DNA of 64,000 nucleotides from Plasmopara viticola (taxonomy: Eukaryota > Oomycota > Peronosporomycetes > Peronosporales > Peronosporaceae). The position numbers and the translations under genes were made by a program. Numbering within the stretch: position 1 is the first letter of the stretch; every line of letters starts with the position of its first letter. This document shows positions 1 through 11,600 of this stretch, piece by piece. The notes beneath the pieces were generated by a model. It searched no databases. It had not been told where the DNA came from and saw only the letters and a list, made by a program, of their open reading frames with translations. The stretch is taken from positions 744,001-808,000 of the forward strand of contig MBPM02000007.1 of the NCBI GenBank assembly GCA_001695595.3. Reading direction: 5' to 3'.

Positions 1-1048
1 GAGTCTCGTTCGGCGGGCAGTGCAGCCAGCACCGAGGTCGTGAGGGTCTTCCATTTCTACCGGTCTTGTGCAAGGGTACGTACCACTTCGAGGTCTTGTG
101 CTGTCCGGAGTCGAAAGCCGGAGCCACGGGAAACAAGATTGTGGTCGAGTGTCGAGGGGAGCGTGGTGCGGGGACGTCCGCGCCATTTTGCTGCGGTGGA
201 GAAGAAGTAGGCACGCATCTGGAGGTCAGCTGGAATGTCGGGATAGCGGCGAAGTACATGGCCAAACAGGCGCCAGCGAGCTTGTGTCAGTCGTAGTCTC
301 AGCGGCCGCTCATCACAGAGGTCGTAAGGTCTTGCATTCGAAATGGGTCGGGGGTAGCGATAGCCAAGAGCGTAGCGAAGCTGGCGGCGATGGAAACTCT
401 CGAGGCCGTGGAGCTCTGACTTGGTAAGAGCCCAGTTGTACAGCAGAATCGGTAGAACGTAGGTGTTGTACAATCGAATGCGTGTCTTGGGTGAGATGAA
501 CGTGACGGAGCCAGACGGACCAGAGGCGGTGGAGCGCGAGGGTGGCCAGGGACTTGCGTCGGGATAGATCTTGAATATCGCCGAGGAGTGTTCCGAGCTT
601 CTTAGTGTGGTGCCAGGTTTCTTCTCGGGATCGGGCGTGTCGAGTGGCGCCCGACGGGTTGCAGTGGCGGCGGATTTCGGTGACTTCGGTCTTGGCTTCG
701 TTTTTTTTTTTCAGGGTTAGAAGGAAGTCATCAATGCGGTGCTCACCTCTATCGTAGATCTTGGTTTCGCGGAGGCCAAGGATATCGACGCGGTAGCGCC
801 GGAGATCTTCGGGGAGCGTTACGTGCTTCTTGCGCTTCGAACCTAGAGAATTCACATTAAAGGAGCCAATCCGGATGCGGTTGGCGCGATTAAGGGCGTG
901 GAAGGGGGTTTGGCCTGGTGCTGGAGACCGTCGCGTCGAGGGTGAGACTCGTTAGAGACCTGCAGATGCCCGAGAGCACCTGCCCGAAGCGCGCGAGCAT
1001 TAAGCCCCCGCGCTTGGAAGGAGGGCGTCACCCCAACCTTTTCCGAAA
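1..1048 (-). mobile_element. Internally deleted LINE retrotransposon, 3' end cut by the window edge
   Basis: A non-LTR retrotransposon read on the minus strand. Its 5' end lies near 1048 and its 3' end runs off the left edge. The 5' noncoding part (about 890-1048) and the 3' end (about 1-57) are nearly identical to the two ends of three short elements elsewhere in the window (17281-17589, 28073-28396, 57893-58216). Between the ends lie only the first few dozen residues of the endonuclease region, joined directly to the C-terminal part of the reverse transcriptase region. Most of the coding sequence, including the polymerase active site, is absent, so it cannot move by itself. A run of ten T at about 700-709 (A on the coding strand) lies near the join. 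Confidence 0.85.
57..855 (-). pseudogene. LINE ORF remnant: endonuclease N-terminus joined to reverse transcriptase C-terminus
   Basis: Two overlapping minus-strand reading frames carry the coding remnant. Residues from 855 downwards begin with NSLGSKRKKHVTLPEDL and RVDILGLRETK, the start of an exonuclease-endonuclease-phosphatase domain. After about 45 residues the text changes to the region downstream of the reverse transcriptase palm (TWHHTKKLGTLLGDIQDL, RRKSLATLALHRLW). A frameshift near 470 then moves it into the frame carrying YNTYVLPILLYN, FHRRQLRYALGYRYP and RWRLFGHVLRR, typical of LINE C-termini. No YxDD motif is left. The deletion and frameshift make it non-functional. Confidence 0.85.
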
Positions 1049-1958
1049 ATATAATCGAGTGTAGCTGCTAAAGTCACTTGGCTTTTCTCATACGGGATAG
1101 TTGCCTTCCGTCGGTGCCGTGAGTTGTTGACAATGTCGCACTGCTCGAATGTCTGTTCTTGAAACGGACTGCCCTCGCTTACTACCCTTTGGAAGTGGCT
1201 GACGTACGTAACACCTAAGCGACCTTCTAACTTCGTAAGCTCTGCGAACTCATTTTGTACATGAAATTCAGATGGTGCGCTAGTCATTAAATCCGATGTT
1301 CATATACATTGAAATAAATGATCAATTTTTGAGGGCAACTCAAGCGGAAGTGAGTCCACAACAACAAAGTATAATTCCCGCATCCGTGCCACGAGCGTCA
1401 ACTTGGTTTCTAAGCTGCGAATTCGTATTGTTGCTGCCCATTGTTGAAAAGAAGCATCGGTCATCGACCCGCAAATCAACATTAATACAAAATAATTGCA
1501 ACAGCAGATTTCTTCACGCTTTGGGCAAATTACGTTTCGACCTAGTCATTCGGCGATGTTGCTGGTACATGTGCACGATGTACAGAATCCTTATGATGTC
1601 TCGGGAGGGGTTGGGGACAGGTTGATAATGGAAACTATCCAAAACGTACTGATAGACTTTCGAGAATGCGTATAAAAATGCTCGAGGCCAAGTCGCTGGA
1701 AGCCAAGTAGCCGTTGAGGCTCCCTGGTGATCGCAGCCACAAATTCGTCGAGCTGGTGCGACATTGCAAGCTCAACAGCTGGACAGACAGCTTGAGCTCC
1801 TTCTCCGTAGGCACTGCATTTGACGAATGGCTATCTTACGGAGATCGACATTGCTCCCTTCATTCATTTAAGCTGTTTGAGCTAAGAGTGTGATGGGGCG
1901 AACATTGTGATATAAATCGAGGGTCGGCGGTAGCTCTAAAACTATAAAGGCTTTTCCG
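1049..1958. other. AT-rich intergenic stretch, no gene recognised
   Basis: Open frames of up to about 109 codons occur, for example plus strand 1296-1625, but none shows a recognisable domain or coding-like composition. Nothing further can be supported here. Confidence 0.5.
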
Positions 1959-2028
1959 GTGGTCAATTACTAATTGACCACAAGTTTCTAGGGTTTGAGT
2001 AATTGACAATTACTCAAACCCTAGAAAC
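1959..2028. repeat. Two adjacent perfect palindromes
   Basis: The first palindrome has 11-bp arms around a single C (1959-1969 and 1971-1981). It is followed within 3 bp by a second with 22-bp arms around a single A (1984-2005 and 2007-2028). Both are perfect. The larger arms contain CTAGGGTTTGAG, close to but not the same as a TTTAGGG telomere-type repeat. Such sequence can extrude as a cruciform or mark a foldback element. No coding sequence is nearby. Confidence 0.9.
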
Positions 2029-2539
2029 AAATAGTAATTAAACCTCACTTTTAGTGGGTGAGAGAGTGTATTAAATTTTAGCTCTCAACCTAGATCTCGT
2101 ACTCTTAACAATAGGTATTTTGGATAGTGACGGGATTGTATTGAGGGTCGATTTAGTGTCCTATCGTTCCTATCTAGCGTTGTTTATCTGATCAGGAGAA
2201 AATTCTAACGATAGCACCATTCGTGTCTCCTAAGCAAAGTAGTCTGGGAAGTTGAGTGTGAATTCACTACACTATAGATTGTACCTGTCACAAAAAATAT
2301 ATTGGCTGATATAGGCTCACCATCTTGTGTCTTAAATTTTGTACACTCGCACGATGAACTGCAAAAGTTAAATTTTCGGCATCTCTTTCCAGTTCGCATG
2401 CATGTACTGCTTTACACGTGAAATTACTACAAAAATGTGACCAGCAAAAGTTTTATATTAATTGTTTAAAACAGCATTCTCGTTTTATTTTATGACGGCA
2501 ATTTTTCGCCAACGCGTGTGTGCTAGTGATTGATCAAGG
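2029..2539. other. AT-rich intergenic stretch, no gene recognised
   Basis: Only a short minus-strand open frame (2205-2399, 64 codons) without recognisable features. Nothing else is seen. Confidence 0.5.
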
Positions 2540-3398
2540 GAGCCGGTATCAACACACCCCTCCTAGGTATCGCCACCCCTCCCCAAGTATACGCCATAAA
2601 TTCTCTTGAATGATTCGTAAAACCACACCCGTCGCAAAAATGAACATTTTTTAATAACACTAGCAAAAGCACAAATTATAGCACACGTTATACCGATAGT
2701 AGGTATACATTATTCACTCGGCGTGAAATTATGCATAGATAATATCGCCCACCTTCTCCAGATCAAAATTGCTTGACCTTCACCTCCGCCCGGTCTTTAA
2801 CGTCTTTACGTCTGCCTTCACATAGTATTCTTTGATGAAACCTGCTCTTCGCCAATCTTGTATGCTGCAACTCCTCCTTAAGCAGCGTCATGCACTTATT
2901 CACTGACAATGCGAAGATACTTTCCAGGGCTTGCAACCCGTGTGGTCGTAAATTTATCCATTCAAAACTTTTCTCATGTGTTGAGCATGTAGCCATGAGC
3001 AATGCACACTGCAGGTGGCGATGCACGACGAGAGCAAGAAAGAGGCCTTACTTTTCTGCCACAACTTAGCCTATCTATCTAATGATTGCCTTTAGTCATA
3101 GGGAGCCGTATCGACACACATTCTTAGTCCTTTCCTTTTTGTTAAATAACCTTCCCTTAGTGAGAAGTTTCGCATTAATTTCAGTGCTTCATCAAGAATT
3201 ATGTAAGTCTACGCGGGGCTGAGGCCAATGGCATGATGACGTATGTGTAGAGAGGATTTAGGTGTGATGTATGGTATGTGAATCCAATTTTGCGACGGGT
3301 GTGGTTCTACGATGGGTGTGGCGCTTATTCAAGAAAAATTGTGGCTAATACCTGGGTGTGTGTGCGATACCCAGGAGGGGGTGTGACGATACCGGCTC
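2540..3398. mobile_element. 859-bp element with long terminal inverted repeats
   Basis: The left end (about 2540-2647) and the right end (about 3285-3398) are imperfect inverted copies of each other over roughly 100 bp. Both outer tips carry GAGCCGGTATC in inverted orientation. The repeats share GCGACGGGTGTGG and a series of GGGTGTG-like blocks. A further partial copy of the tip lies inside near 3100. The interior has a minus-strand frame of 87 codons (2763-3026) that I do not recognise. I could not find a clear target-site duplication. The structure fits a non-autonomous DNA transposon or MITE-like element; the superfamily is not decidable by eye. Confidence 0.7.
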
Positions 3399-4079
3399 AA
3401 TATATCAGTTAGTGTTGCTTTGACACAATAGCAGGTAAGGCATGGCTCAATCAAAAGATGGAAATTGACTGGTATATATGCTGCAATAGTCAATGGTATT
3501 ACATGTACGCACTAGTGAACCTCAGCAGATTTGTGTTTTATAATGATCATCTCACAAGCTTAGTCGAAGGCAATCACTTTTTTGCTCATCGGACAACTAT
3601 GATATGTCAACCCACGACGCGGTCTGAGGTGGCTTCATTAATATTGACTCCTGCAGATTAATCTTTTCCAGACGTCTGCGACTTTAACCCTTGCAAACGA
3701 ATTGGAGATTGTTTACTCACCAGTGCGATTATACACAATCGTCAATCTGAAATGCTGATCGTTGGGCGCGGTCTAAATCGATTATTACCTTTACGCCTGT
3801 TTGACACTAAGCGTGTTGGTGATTACATTATACCGACAAGTATTATTTGTCGTGAGCGATGCACTAAAATCAAGGAATTATGTGAAGACGACGCTCAACT
3901 CGAAAAACAGCCGAGGAGGCGAACTCCAACTGCACAGCTCAAAAACTCTTAACTTCAATAAAGAAGAATTACGTGATCATCGAGGCACAAGATTGCGGTA
4001 TGTCGCAGAGGAAGTTTCTCTGAAAGCCAGTTGTTAAATAGAGATTAGCCGGCGAGCGGGGTGGAGAAGGCGCAAACAC
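3399..4079. other. Intergenic, no gene recognised
   Basis: Short plus-strand frames (3458-3661, 3752-3952) lack recognisable motifs. It lies between the inverted-repeat element and the 3' side of the Ty3/gypsy remnant. Confidence 0.4.
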
Positions 4080-4953
4080 TGATAAGTGGTACTAAACGGA
4101 GCTCCAACGTATTCTTGTCTTGCTTATGGCTCTCAGCCATCTACTGCAACATCGTAAAGGCTATCACTCTTCAATACTCCATCTAGCTTTTTACGCATCC
4201 TGGATAATCTTTCACAAATAAAATCTTTGGATTCCCAACGAAATAAACTTGTGAGCCTTAATTTTTGGCATAAAAACATCTGTTCACATATTTTAATGGA
4301 TTGCGCCAATACATATGTAGTTTGTAATCACGAAAAGGGGTCAATGAGTCCAAAAATCTGATTTTGATTCCTCACGAGCTCCCAAGTGGCTTCCTTCTAG
4401 GTTTCACCACGCCACTAATTATTTTATTGCAGGTTTTTGACTTACGCTTATAATGACGGCTGTCCCTGGAGCCGTCGGCCAGCACGACTTTGTTCACCTG
4501 CTACCAACGCTCGGAGGTCCTTGAGATACGGCTTTAGCAATGAAGCGATGGACAATGAATGCAGCTTAACCCCTTTAGTAGTCCTAATTTATATAAATCT
4601 CATGACTTTTTTTAGCGATCGGGACTGGGCCTATATATATATTGGCGCGATTTACTTTGACCGAGCAAAACCTCTAGATTTTTACCGTTCGATATCACCG
4701 TCTGAAAGTCTTAAACAAGTCGATTCATGCGTTCTTGCGCTTCGCTGATCCGATCTTGTGCACCCTTGAGGGATGTATCTTGACGAAGCAAATCTTTTGT
4801 ATTAATTTTTAGTTAATTTATGAATCTGTATCACATCATCCGGTTGCAAAGTGTATGCGTCGGTTGTAGGCTATCTCAGCCAAATTGGAATAGTCAATGT
4901 AATCATTATGCGCTAGAATAACGATACATCTAAGGAAGTTTCCTTTAAATTGT

Positions 4954-7010
4954 TTAGTTTTTCTGCTCGTCCATCCGCTTGTGGCCTAGAGATCGAAGCC
5001 AAATATCGTTGCATTCCCACAGCAAAACACGATTGCTTGCTTTAAGCCAAATGTGAACTTGTTGTCTCGGTCGGACGCAATGCGTTTTGACGAGCCATAA
5101 TCCTTCATATAGAATTACTTGAACATTTGTGGTATTATTCGTTCGTTGTTTTCGTTGCAATGAACATATCCCTTTTGTTGAGCGTTGCAGGCATTAAAAC
5201 CAATTTTCGGTCTCCGGTAAAGTTCAATGAAAGTCGACCTATTTGCATCTTGAGACAATCAGACGCTGAAGTTGATTTGGTAAATAATCTGCCAAACCTT
5301 GTTGTGTTGACACAGTTTGCAGGTTTGACATAGCGCCGTATGTTCTCCTTTTCGGCCAAAAGTAATTTTGACGCATGGCCAGATAAATTGTAAAACCCTG
5401 GGTGGTCTGCCGAGACAGAATTGCGGAAGACACCGCTTTTTTAATTCTCGTCGTCTGCAACAAACATTCGTGAAGTCTCATTGTCGCCTGTTTAATAATA
5501 CAATCTTCAGTCCTTCCATGAGGCCTTTGTCACATCATTTTCTTTCATCTTCTTGATGATTCACTGCATTTTTCAATTTCCGCATGCATTTTTTTGCAGA
5601 TAAGGCACCGTCCTGACTTTCGTCACGATCTCGCAATTCTTAACCGCTCTCAAAAGCTTGTGCAAGCTAACTTGAGCAGCTTTACTTATGAATTTCGAAT
5701 TGAGGAACAATGCTTCAGCCACCGGGACTTCACTCATATTAAGGCTGACTTTCAGCAAGCTCATTACATCGTTAAGCCCCTTTGCAAGCTAACTTGAGCA
5801 GCTTTACTTATGAATTTCGAATTGAGGAACAATGCTTCAGCCACCGGGACTTCACTCATATTAAGGCTGACTTTCAGCAAGCTCATTACATCGTTAAGCC
5901 CCTTTGCGGGATGTAGTCATCAGCGTCAGGATCATCTCAATACTTTTGTGATTTGTCTCGAGCTTTAGTGGTCGATCGAGAAGACATACACGCCATACAT
6001 AATGATTGTAAGTAGCTATTTCTGACAAATAGGGTAATTCAGCTCGACTGGAAAAGCGGATTGACCGGCAAAAGCAATATGATGCTCTGATTTCCTTTTC
6101 CTTGGAACAAGACTTCCCCGATTTCAAAACTCGAGGTCTTTATTCGAAAGCCAAATGGTTAAAAACGTCCGGTAGGTGAAACGTCAAGCGACGGATGAGA
6201 TTGGTGGAACAGCAGAGTTGATCGTCCGAGAGTTTGATTGCTTCTCGAGAACGATTTCACCTTATACTGTCGTCAAGTGGTTTTGCATATTGCGCAAAGC
6301 CTTCGCATATCCTTAATATATTAAACGCAGTGCCTAGAAAGCCCTTCATTTTCTTATTTGTATGGACACAGACAGTTTTAAAAGGTTTTTAACCTCGTAA
6401 AGGTCCATTCGGGCGCCTTTCTTTACGACGAAGTCTTCGAGGCAATAGATTTATTCCACGCAAAACTGGCTCTTTGACGACATGATGTAAAGTCGCTTTT
6501 CTTCACTTCGTTTGAGTACACGGTCTAAAGCCGTTACAAGGTTTGTGACATCTTCACTTTGCGTGAACATGCAATTCTCGTCAAAGTGAATTCTCATCTC
6601 ATCACTTGAATTTCGAAAGACTTTCTGCAAAATCTAACAAACTTGCGCTAAGTCCCATGAGAGCGTTGCGATACTCAAATAAAGCATGCGGAGTCAATAA
6701 GCTGTCGAGTTATCGAATCATACAATCTCACCTATATGCACGAGAATCAATGCCTTCCTGACATAGCGCCCAAGGTACATTTTTTAAGTGTCCTCGGTAT
6801 CTCCGTAAAAATTGTCGCTAAAATTAGCCGACGATAGGTATTCATATTGCACCAGCTTACAGGCTTCTTGACGCAAAGCCTTGCTGCCGAAAAAACGGAC
6901 GTATTTGGTCATATAATGCCTGCTTGAACCATCTGTTTGGTCCATTCCATCTCTGTTTGGGACTCTAGCGCCTTTGTCTGACAAGTATTGGCTTTGTGTC
7001 AAACTTTAAC
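4954..7010 (-). pseudogene. Ty3/gypsy pol remnant: RT, RNase H and integrase pieces
   Basis: Broken minus-strand frames match the copy at 29.4-30.9 kb piece by piece. The RT palm half is recognisable at about 6640-6440 by nucleotide similarity. An RNase H block reads LLDRPLKLETNHKSIEMILT (6127-5894). The linker NSKFISKAAQVSLHKLL (5764-5573) matches the same linker at about 30.62 kb. The integrase zinc-binding region includes YLAMRQNYFWPKRRTY near 5400. Multiple stops and frameshifts separate these pieces. A perfect 122-bp tandem duplication (5661-5907) falls inside it. Confidence 0.75.
5661..5907. repeat. Perfect 122-bp tandem duplication
   Basis: The 122-bp unit at 5661-5782 is repeated directly at 5783-5904, and the match continues a few bases further. 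I see no mismatch between the copies. It lies within the decayed gypsy pol sequence, in the linker between RNase H and integrase. Its perfection contrasts with the heavy decay around it, so it is either recent or an assembly artefact. Confidence 0.9.
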
Positions 7011-7034
7011 GAAGTTTTGTGCTCATTTCCTCCT

Positions 7035-7870
7035 CATAATTGAGGCATCTCGCTAAAAAGCTCCGTGTAAAAAGTTGTGTCTGCCACCAAAGACTGGACT
7101 TTATTGGTAACATAAACTATTTGTGGCGCTGTCGACCCACAATCAAGCTCGGTGTGCCCAAGGGAGAGATAGTCTAAGTTGTATTTTGGTAACGACCACG
7201 ATTCACCGTACCCGACGAATCGTGCACATGTATCTACAGCTATCTGGTTTCTCTTAATACCCGAGTCATACCTGTTCCTGTGGATAAGGGTGATTTCATC
7301 GGCATGGTGTGGCTTTGTGAGTAATTTCCCGATAGCAATTGGAATAGCACCTCGCAACGTCATGGAAAAACGCGCGGCAATTTAACTTAGCCCGCAGAAC
7401 TAATTTTCGGTCAGGTGGGCTACATGGCAAGGTAAGACCCACATATATTAGAACCAAACAATGTGTTTTAATTAATAACGGCAACAAGGCTACCATGGTC
7501 GTCGAGAAATGACGCAGGTAATTCCTCCTCACAAGTGTCTGAGAATGTTACGCCACCATAAGGCATTAAAGCCGTCGTTGTCGTTGACCCGCATTAATCG
7601 AAAAACCTGGGCGCTTCAAAAAAGAAGGATGCGAATCGTCAAAGAACAATTCGGCGTATGTAGTGCTTTCAAGAAGGTCTTCCTCTATAGAAACTTTCTC
7701 ATTTCTGAGGTATTGACTTTTTCTCACGATGCCGATGCACGACTTGATCTAGGGCAAACTCGAAGTTGGGAAAAATATCAATGGCCTTACGAAGAGTATT
7801 CTCGGACTTTCTTGTTTGATCCTGTTCGCGGTTCCTTTCCGTTATTTATTAAGGAACAAAGACTTCTCTG
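7035..7870 (+). pseudogene. Ty3/gypsy protease to pre-RT segment, inverted relative to the rest of the element
   Basis: Nucleotide similarity to 28.80-29.40 kb shows this is the protease and protease-RT spacer. The conserved aspartic-protease stretch (GM-WL type motif; ATCATTGGCATGATGTGGCT in the other copy) is at about 7290-7315, and the spacer beginning near AACGGCAACAAGGC is at about 7480. It is on the plus strand, whereas RT, RNase H and integrase to its left are on the minus strand. The active-site region is degraded and no long protease frame remains. Confidence 0.65.
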
Positions 7871-8458
7871 AATTTACAGATGTGCAATTCAGCTTGAGAC
7901 AGCAAGTCCTGGAACTTTGAGACGTATTTGTGTACGTTTTTTCCTTATTTTAAGTTAAACTTCAGCTTTCAAGATCCGACCCAAAATTCTTAGGCTTGAA
8001 GCGGGTACGCAATTATGATTTTGAGCAGTGTTCACGTCTTGTTGCACACGTTGTCGGGTTCAAAGGCATCACGAATTAGGCACGGACATGCTTAAAATTC
8101 TTGAGGAAAGCATTGAAAAGTCGGACGACGCTGTAATCATCAAGTGGCACTTATTGACGTAGTACTGCTCCGTTTAAAAGATTCATAGCTTAATATCTTC
8201 ACCAAACCTTCCTTCACAAACAGAATGATCCGTTTTCTTCTACTAATCTCTGACGTGACGAAAAATTCGAAGCGATCGTTAGTCTGTTGTATTTGGGCTT
8301 ACATCCAAGCTTTTATTTGAGCTTGACATTGCTATGCAGCAGTAGTGCTAAAACCGCTATATCTCACTTAGTAACAAAATATATATCAAGCCTAAATGCA
8401 AGGTCAAATGCAACCGACTACGTAGCCAGTGTGCCTAGTTCTGTCGCTTTAAAAAGAG

Positions 8459-8686
8459 TTAACTTAGCTTAAGTGATTGAATCAGCTTGCCATTGGCCAT
8501 TCGCACTTGCCGCATCTTGCGATGACGGCGTTTGTGGGACCGAGCGCGACGTTGGCTGTAAAGTTTTTTTGCCATCGAGAGCACTAATTCTGCTCTGTCA
8601 ACGATTGGATATGGGCACTCGCGGTACGGCCTCTCCGGTTGGCCACACTTGCCGCAATACTCAATACTCTTTGTACAACTAGCCAT
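8459..8686 (-). pseudogene. Possible gag nucleocapsid (zinc-knuckle) remnant
   Basis: A 75-codon minus-strand frame contains CGKCGQPERPYRECPYP followed by a basic tail rich in Arg and Lys. This resembles a retrotransposon CCHC knuckle (C-x2-C ... C), but the expected His is not in place. Its position and strand fit the gag end of the gypsy element to its left. The identification rests on this short motif alone. Confidence 0.4.
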
Positions 8687-8690
8687 TCTT

Positions 8691-11600
8691 TAACAAAACA
8701 CCAAGATTATTTCTGCTTGAATTTAATTAGATTTCCTTTGCAGTCTGTATTTTCTGAATAAAAGAAATAGCGCTCTAATGAAGCTTCCACAACTTCTTGG
8801 GTCGCTGAGTACAGCGCTTTAGGCTTTCAGAGATGCAGTTTACCATAATTCTGGCGCCTGGGCCTTGCAATTCGGCATTTTGCTTCAGATAAAACAGGAC
8901 AAACTTCAGCTGCTTTATCGTTGATAGCCACAAGCTCTTTCGAAGTTTGTCTAGCTCCTTGTAACGGCTTGTAAAGAAATGAGTGGATTTTATAACGAGT
9001 TTGTAGGCTCACGAGAGGTCAATCCCCCGTACAACAAACAGCTCAGTGGTAATGAATGTCGATCGGGCAAAGTCAAGTGGGCAGTTACGTGGAAGCTATT
9101 CTTTTTGTTTTTAGCAGCGGGTCAATTATGCACCTAAAGACAAGCGCACTAAGCCATAGACCAACTGAAGGAGCACCAGAGATTGTAACACGCTAAAGCT
9201 TGGCTTTTTAAACCAGGTTAAATAAGCACTTAACTTTAAATTTATGCCATAAAAACTCTTCGTTGGAACTTTGTACCTCCCACTTTATGGCTCGTTTTGA
9301 TAGTCATAGGACGACTCGCCTCTTACTATGTGACCCCGAGCACCCTTGCCATCAACAATTAATTTTAATACAATAGGTTTTACTATAATACAGTCGCGGA
9401 GGAAGCTTCGTCAGAGGCCGGTGTTTCACAAGGCTCGAGCGGCAAGTGGGGCGAAGTAGGCAAACGAAAAATGTTGGCTGCTTATAGCAACTTGAAATGT
9501 AGTATTGGATGCAAAAGTCCAAGTGAAGGCATGCTTAGGTAATTAATAACAAATTCAATAGGATAAACTATAAATGTAACAGACTTGACTTATATTGCTT
9601 AGGTAGTGGCTTGACAAAGAAACATGTTAATTTTACCTTAATGTGGCTTACCCCATAGCGCTAAAGAACGATAAACTCTCACAGGTTATTTAATGTGCTT
9701 CGTCTACCAAAATATCTCATTTTGCGTCATATATATTAAATGCATTCAATGAACTACCATACAATAGTGCTGCCACATCATACAGCAGCTGGTGTCGTCA
9801 ACGTTCGCGCCAAATAAACTTGACTTTGCTTAGCGTGCCAGACGGTGCAAGCCGTCGAAGCTAATTGGCGTCAGTTTTGGTCCCAAGTCAGGTCACCGCT
9901 ATCCGATCTAGTCGCCGTACAAAATATAGCCTGATTAAAACGCGAAAGCTTGGCTGATCAAAAATCTAATGAGAAACCGAAAAAGGAAAACCAAATTGCG
10001 GAGTTTTTCTATGAGATTTTGGATGAAAATGAATTGCAGTGTGCTTGATTTAGGCTTTTCAGTCTCATGAGGTATAAGCAAATAAATTCGATAAGCTATA
10101 CGAGCTGGTGGCATAGTGCATCATTAAGATAGCTTAGCTTAGTACTGGGGATGTGACAGAACAGCAGTTTCTGGCCAAATGACCAATATGCTACATACTG
10201 AATCGAGTAGAATTCACAATTTCTGACAGCATTTGTAGTTATTCACCTCATCAGAAATATCATCAAAAAATCAAAGAGCTCTAGTGTCATAAACAGTTAA
10301 GCGAGCTAGGTAGGTTTTTGACAGTTAAAGATTGGACATACGCACAGTCAGAAAAACCGATTACCTACGAAAGTCGAACCTAATAACGATTCATAGATTT
10401 TTTCTACAATGCCAAGTTTGAAGCTTAGCTCATCTTCACTTGTTGCGACGACCTCGACTGTCGTAGCCAGGTCATGCACTGGATATTGCAAGTCTGAGAG
10501 GCTTCTAAGCGTAGTCGCATCGAGCTGCGCGCGCATTGATTCTATTTTTCGAGCTTACCAATCCTTGTTGAGCTTATCAGTCTTGCAGCCCATTCAGCAG
10601 CAGCTAAACAACGCTTTGAGTGAATGGGTTTCCTAAATTTGTACTATGCTCTTTCACCAAATTACGGGTTTAGGTTTGGTGCGTCCACATATACACTACG
10701 CAACACGTCTTTGACGAAAAATTACACGCTTTATCTTAATATTGGTCTGCAAGTCACGCAACTATGAAACACTTTTATTCTAAGGAGCACGCTCAATCCG
10801 AAACAATTTACCATGCTGTCTAAAGACACGATTGAGGAGCAGTGTTGCTATTTCGTCACCATCGTCCATGTCCGGCATATATGGTATATGACAGGTATTT
10901 TGCTTTATCGATCGACAAAAAAGCAGTACAAGCATTAATTGCCAATTTTTTTCTGGCAAGCCTATTACAAAAACAGTACTTACGAATTCCTACTAGCGCA
11001 TTGAAATCACATTGCTGCACCCTTTTATGGCACGTTTTCTTTCATTAACGCAGTTAGTACATGCGCACATGTGTTCAGGCTTACTTGAATAATTCAGACG
11101 GGTGTTTATTGAGCTATACGGTTTAATCCAGCCGAGATGCCCGCTAATGGGTCTGTCATGAGCCATTGCAGCACTGATCAAGATTACCTACCACAAGAAG
11201 CAGCTATTCGTAATGTAAGTAAGAAATGTCAGGGCTCCATTACAATAGCCGAACTTTCATCGAGAGCCGATGTAGCTTGGCGCTCAGCCACACCAGCACT
11301 ATCAGATGGAAATCAGTCTGCTTTGAACTGCAATTTGGATGACCAAATACATTTTTTTTCGTATTCACAGGTGATAGTTAAACTTTGTTTCAGCACCAAC
11401 AATTGTTTCTTTGCTGCGCCATAATCTGGGCCTAGCTTACTACTTGCTCAATTGCACAACTTGCCACGCGGGTCTCCCACAGCTTCTGTCCTGACGTTAT
11501 TAAAAACAAGACATCGAGTGTTGTTGAAAAAGGCGGTACCGAAACGCTTTTGAAGCACAAACAGATTCATCTGTTTAAAATTTGCTGGACAAAACAAAAC
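8691..11600. other. AT-rich intergenic stretch, no gene recognised
   Basis: About 2.9 kb with scattered short frames (for example 10348-10536 minus, 10409-10636 plus, 11137-11424 plus). None has a recognisable domain, and stop density is high in all frames. It is probably decayed transposon sequence, but I cannot assign it. Confidence 0.4.

Larger units (their letters stand above)
4080..8690 (-). mobile_element. Degenerate Ty3/gypsy element, minus strand, with an internal inverted segment
   Basis: On the minus strand, pieces appear in the order expected for a Ty3/gypsy element: a gag-type zinc-knuckle frame (8686-8459), reverse transcriptase (about 7010-6250), RNase H (6127-5894), the RNase H-integrase linker and integrase zinc-binding region (5764-5239), possible integrase core traces (5160-4954) and an LTR-like segment (about 4215-4080). 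The protease and pre-RT part (about 7035-7870) is present but lies on the plus strand. Each piece matches the related plus-strand copy at 28.7-31.1 kb. Stops and frameshifts are throughout. LTR ends could not be fixed. About 4221-4950 is AT-rich with nothing recognised. Confidence 0.75.

Noticed and set aside
7850..8000. Minus-strand text resembling a gag capsid helix (KFQDLLSQ)
   Set aside because: Too short, and its position relative to the zinc-knuckle frame at 8459-8686 is the wrong way round for gag.
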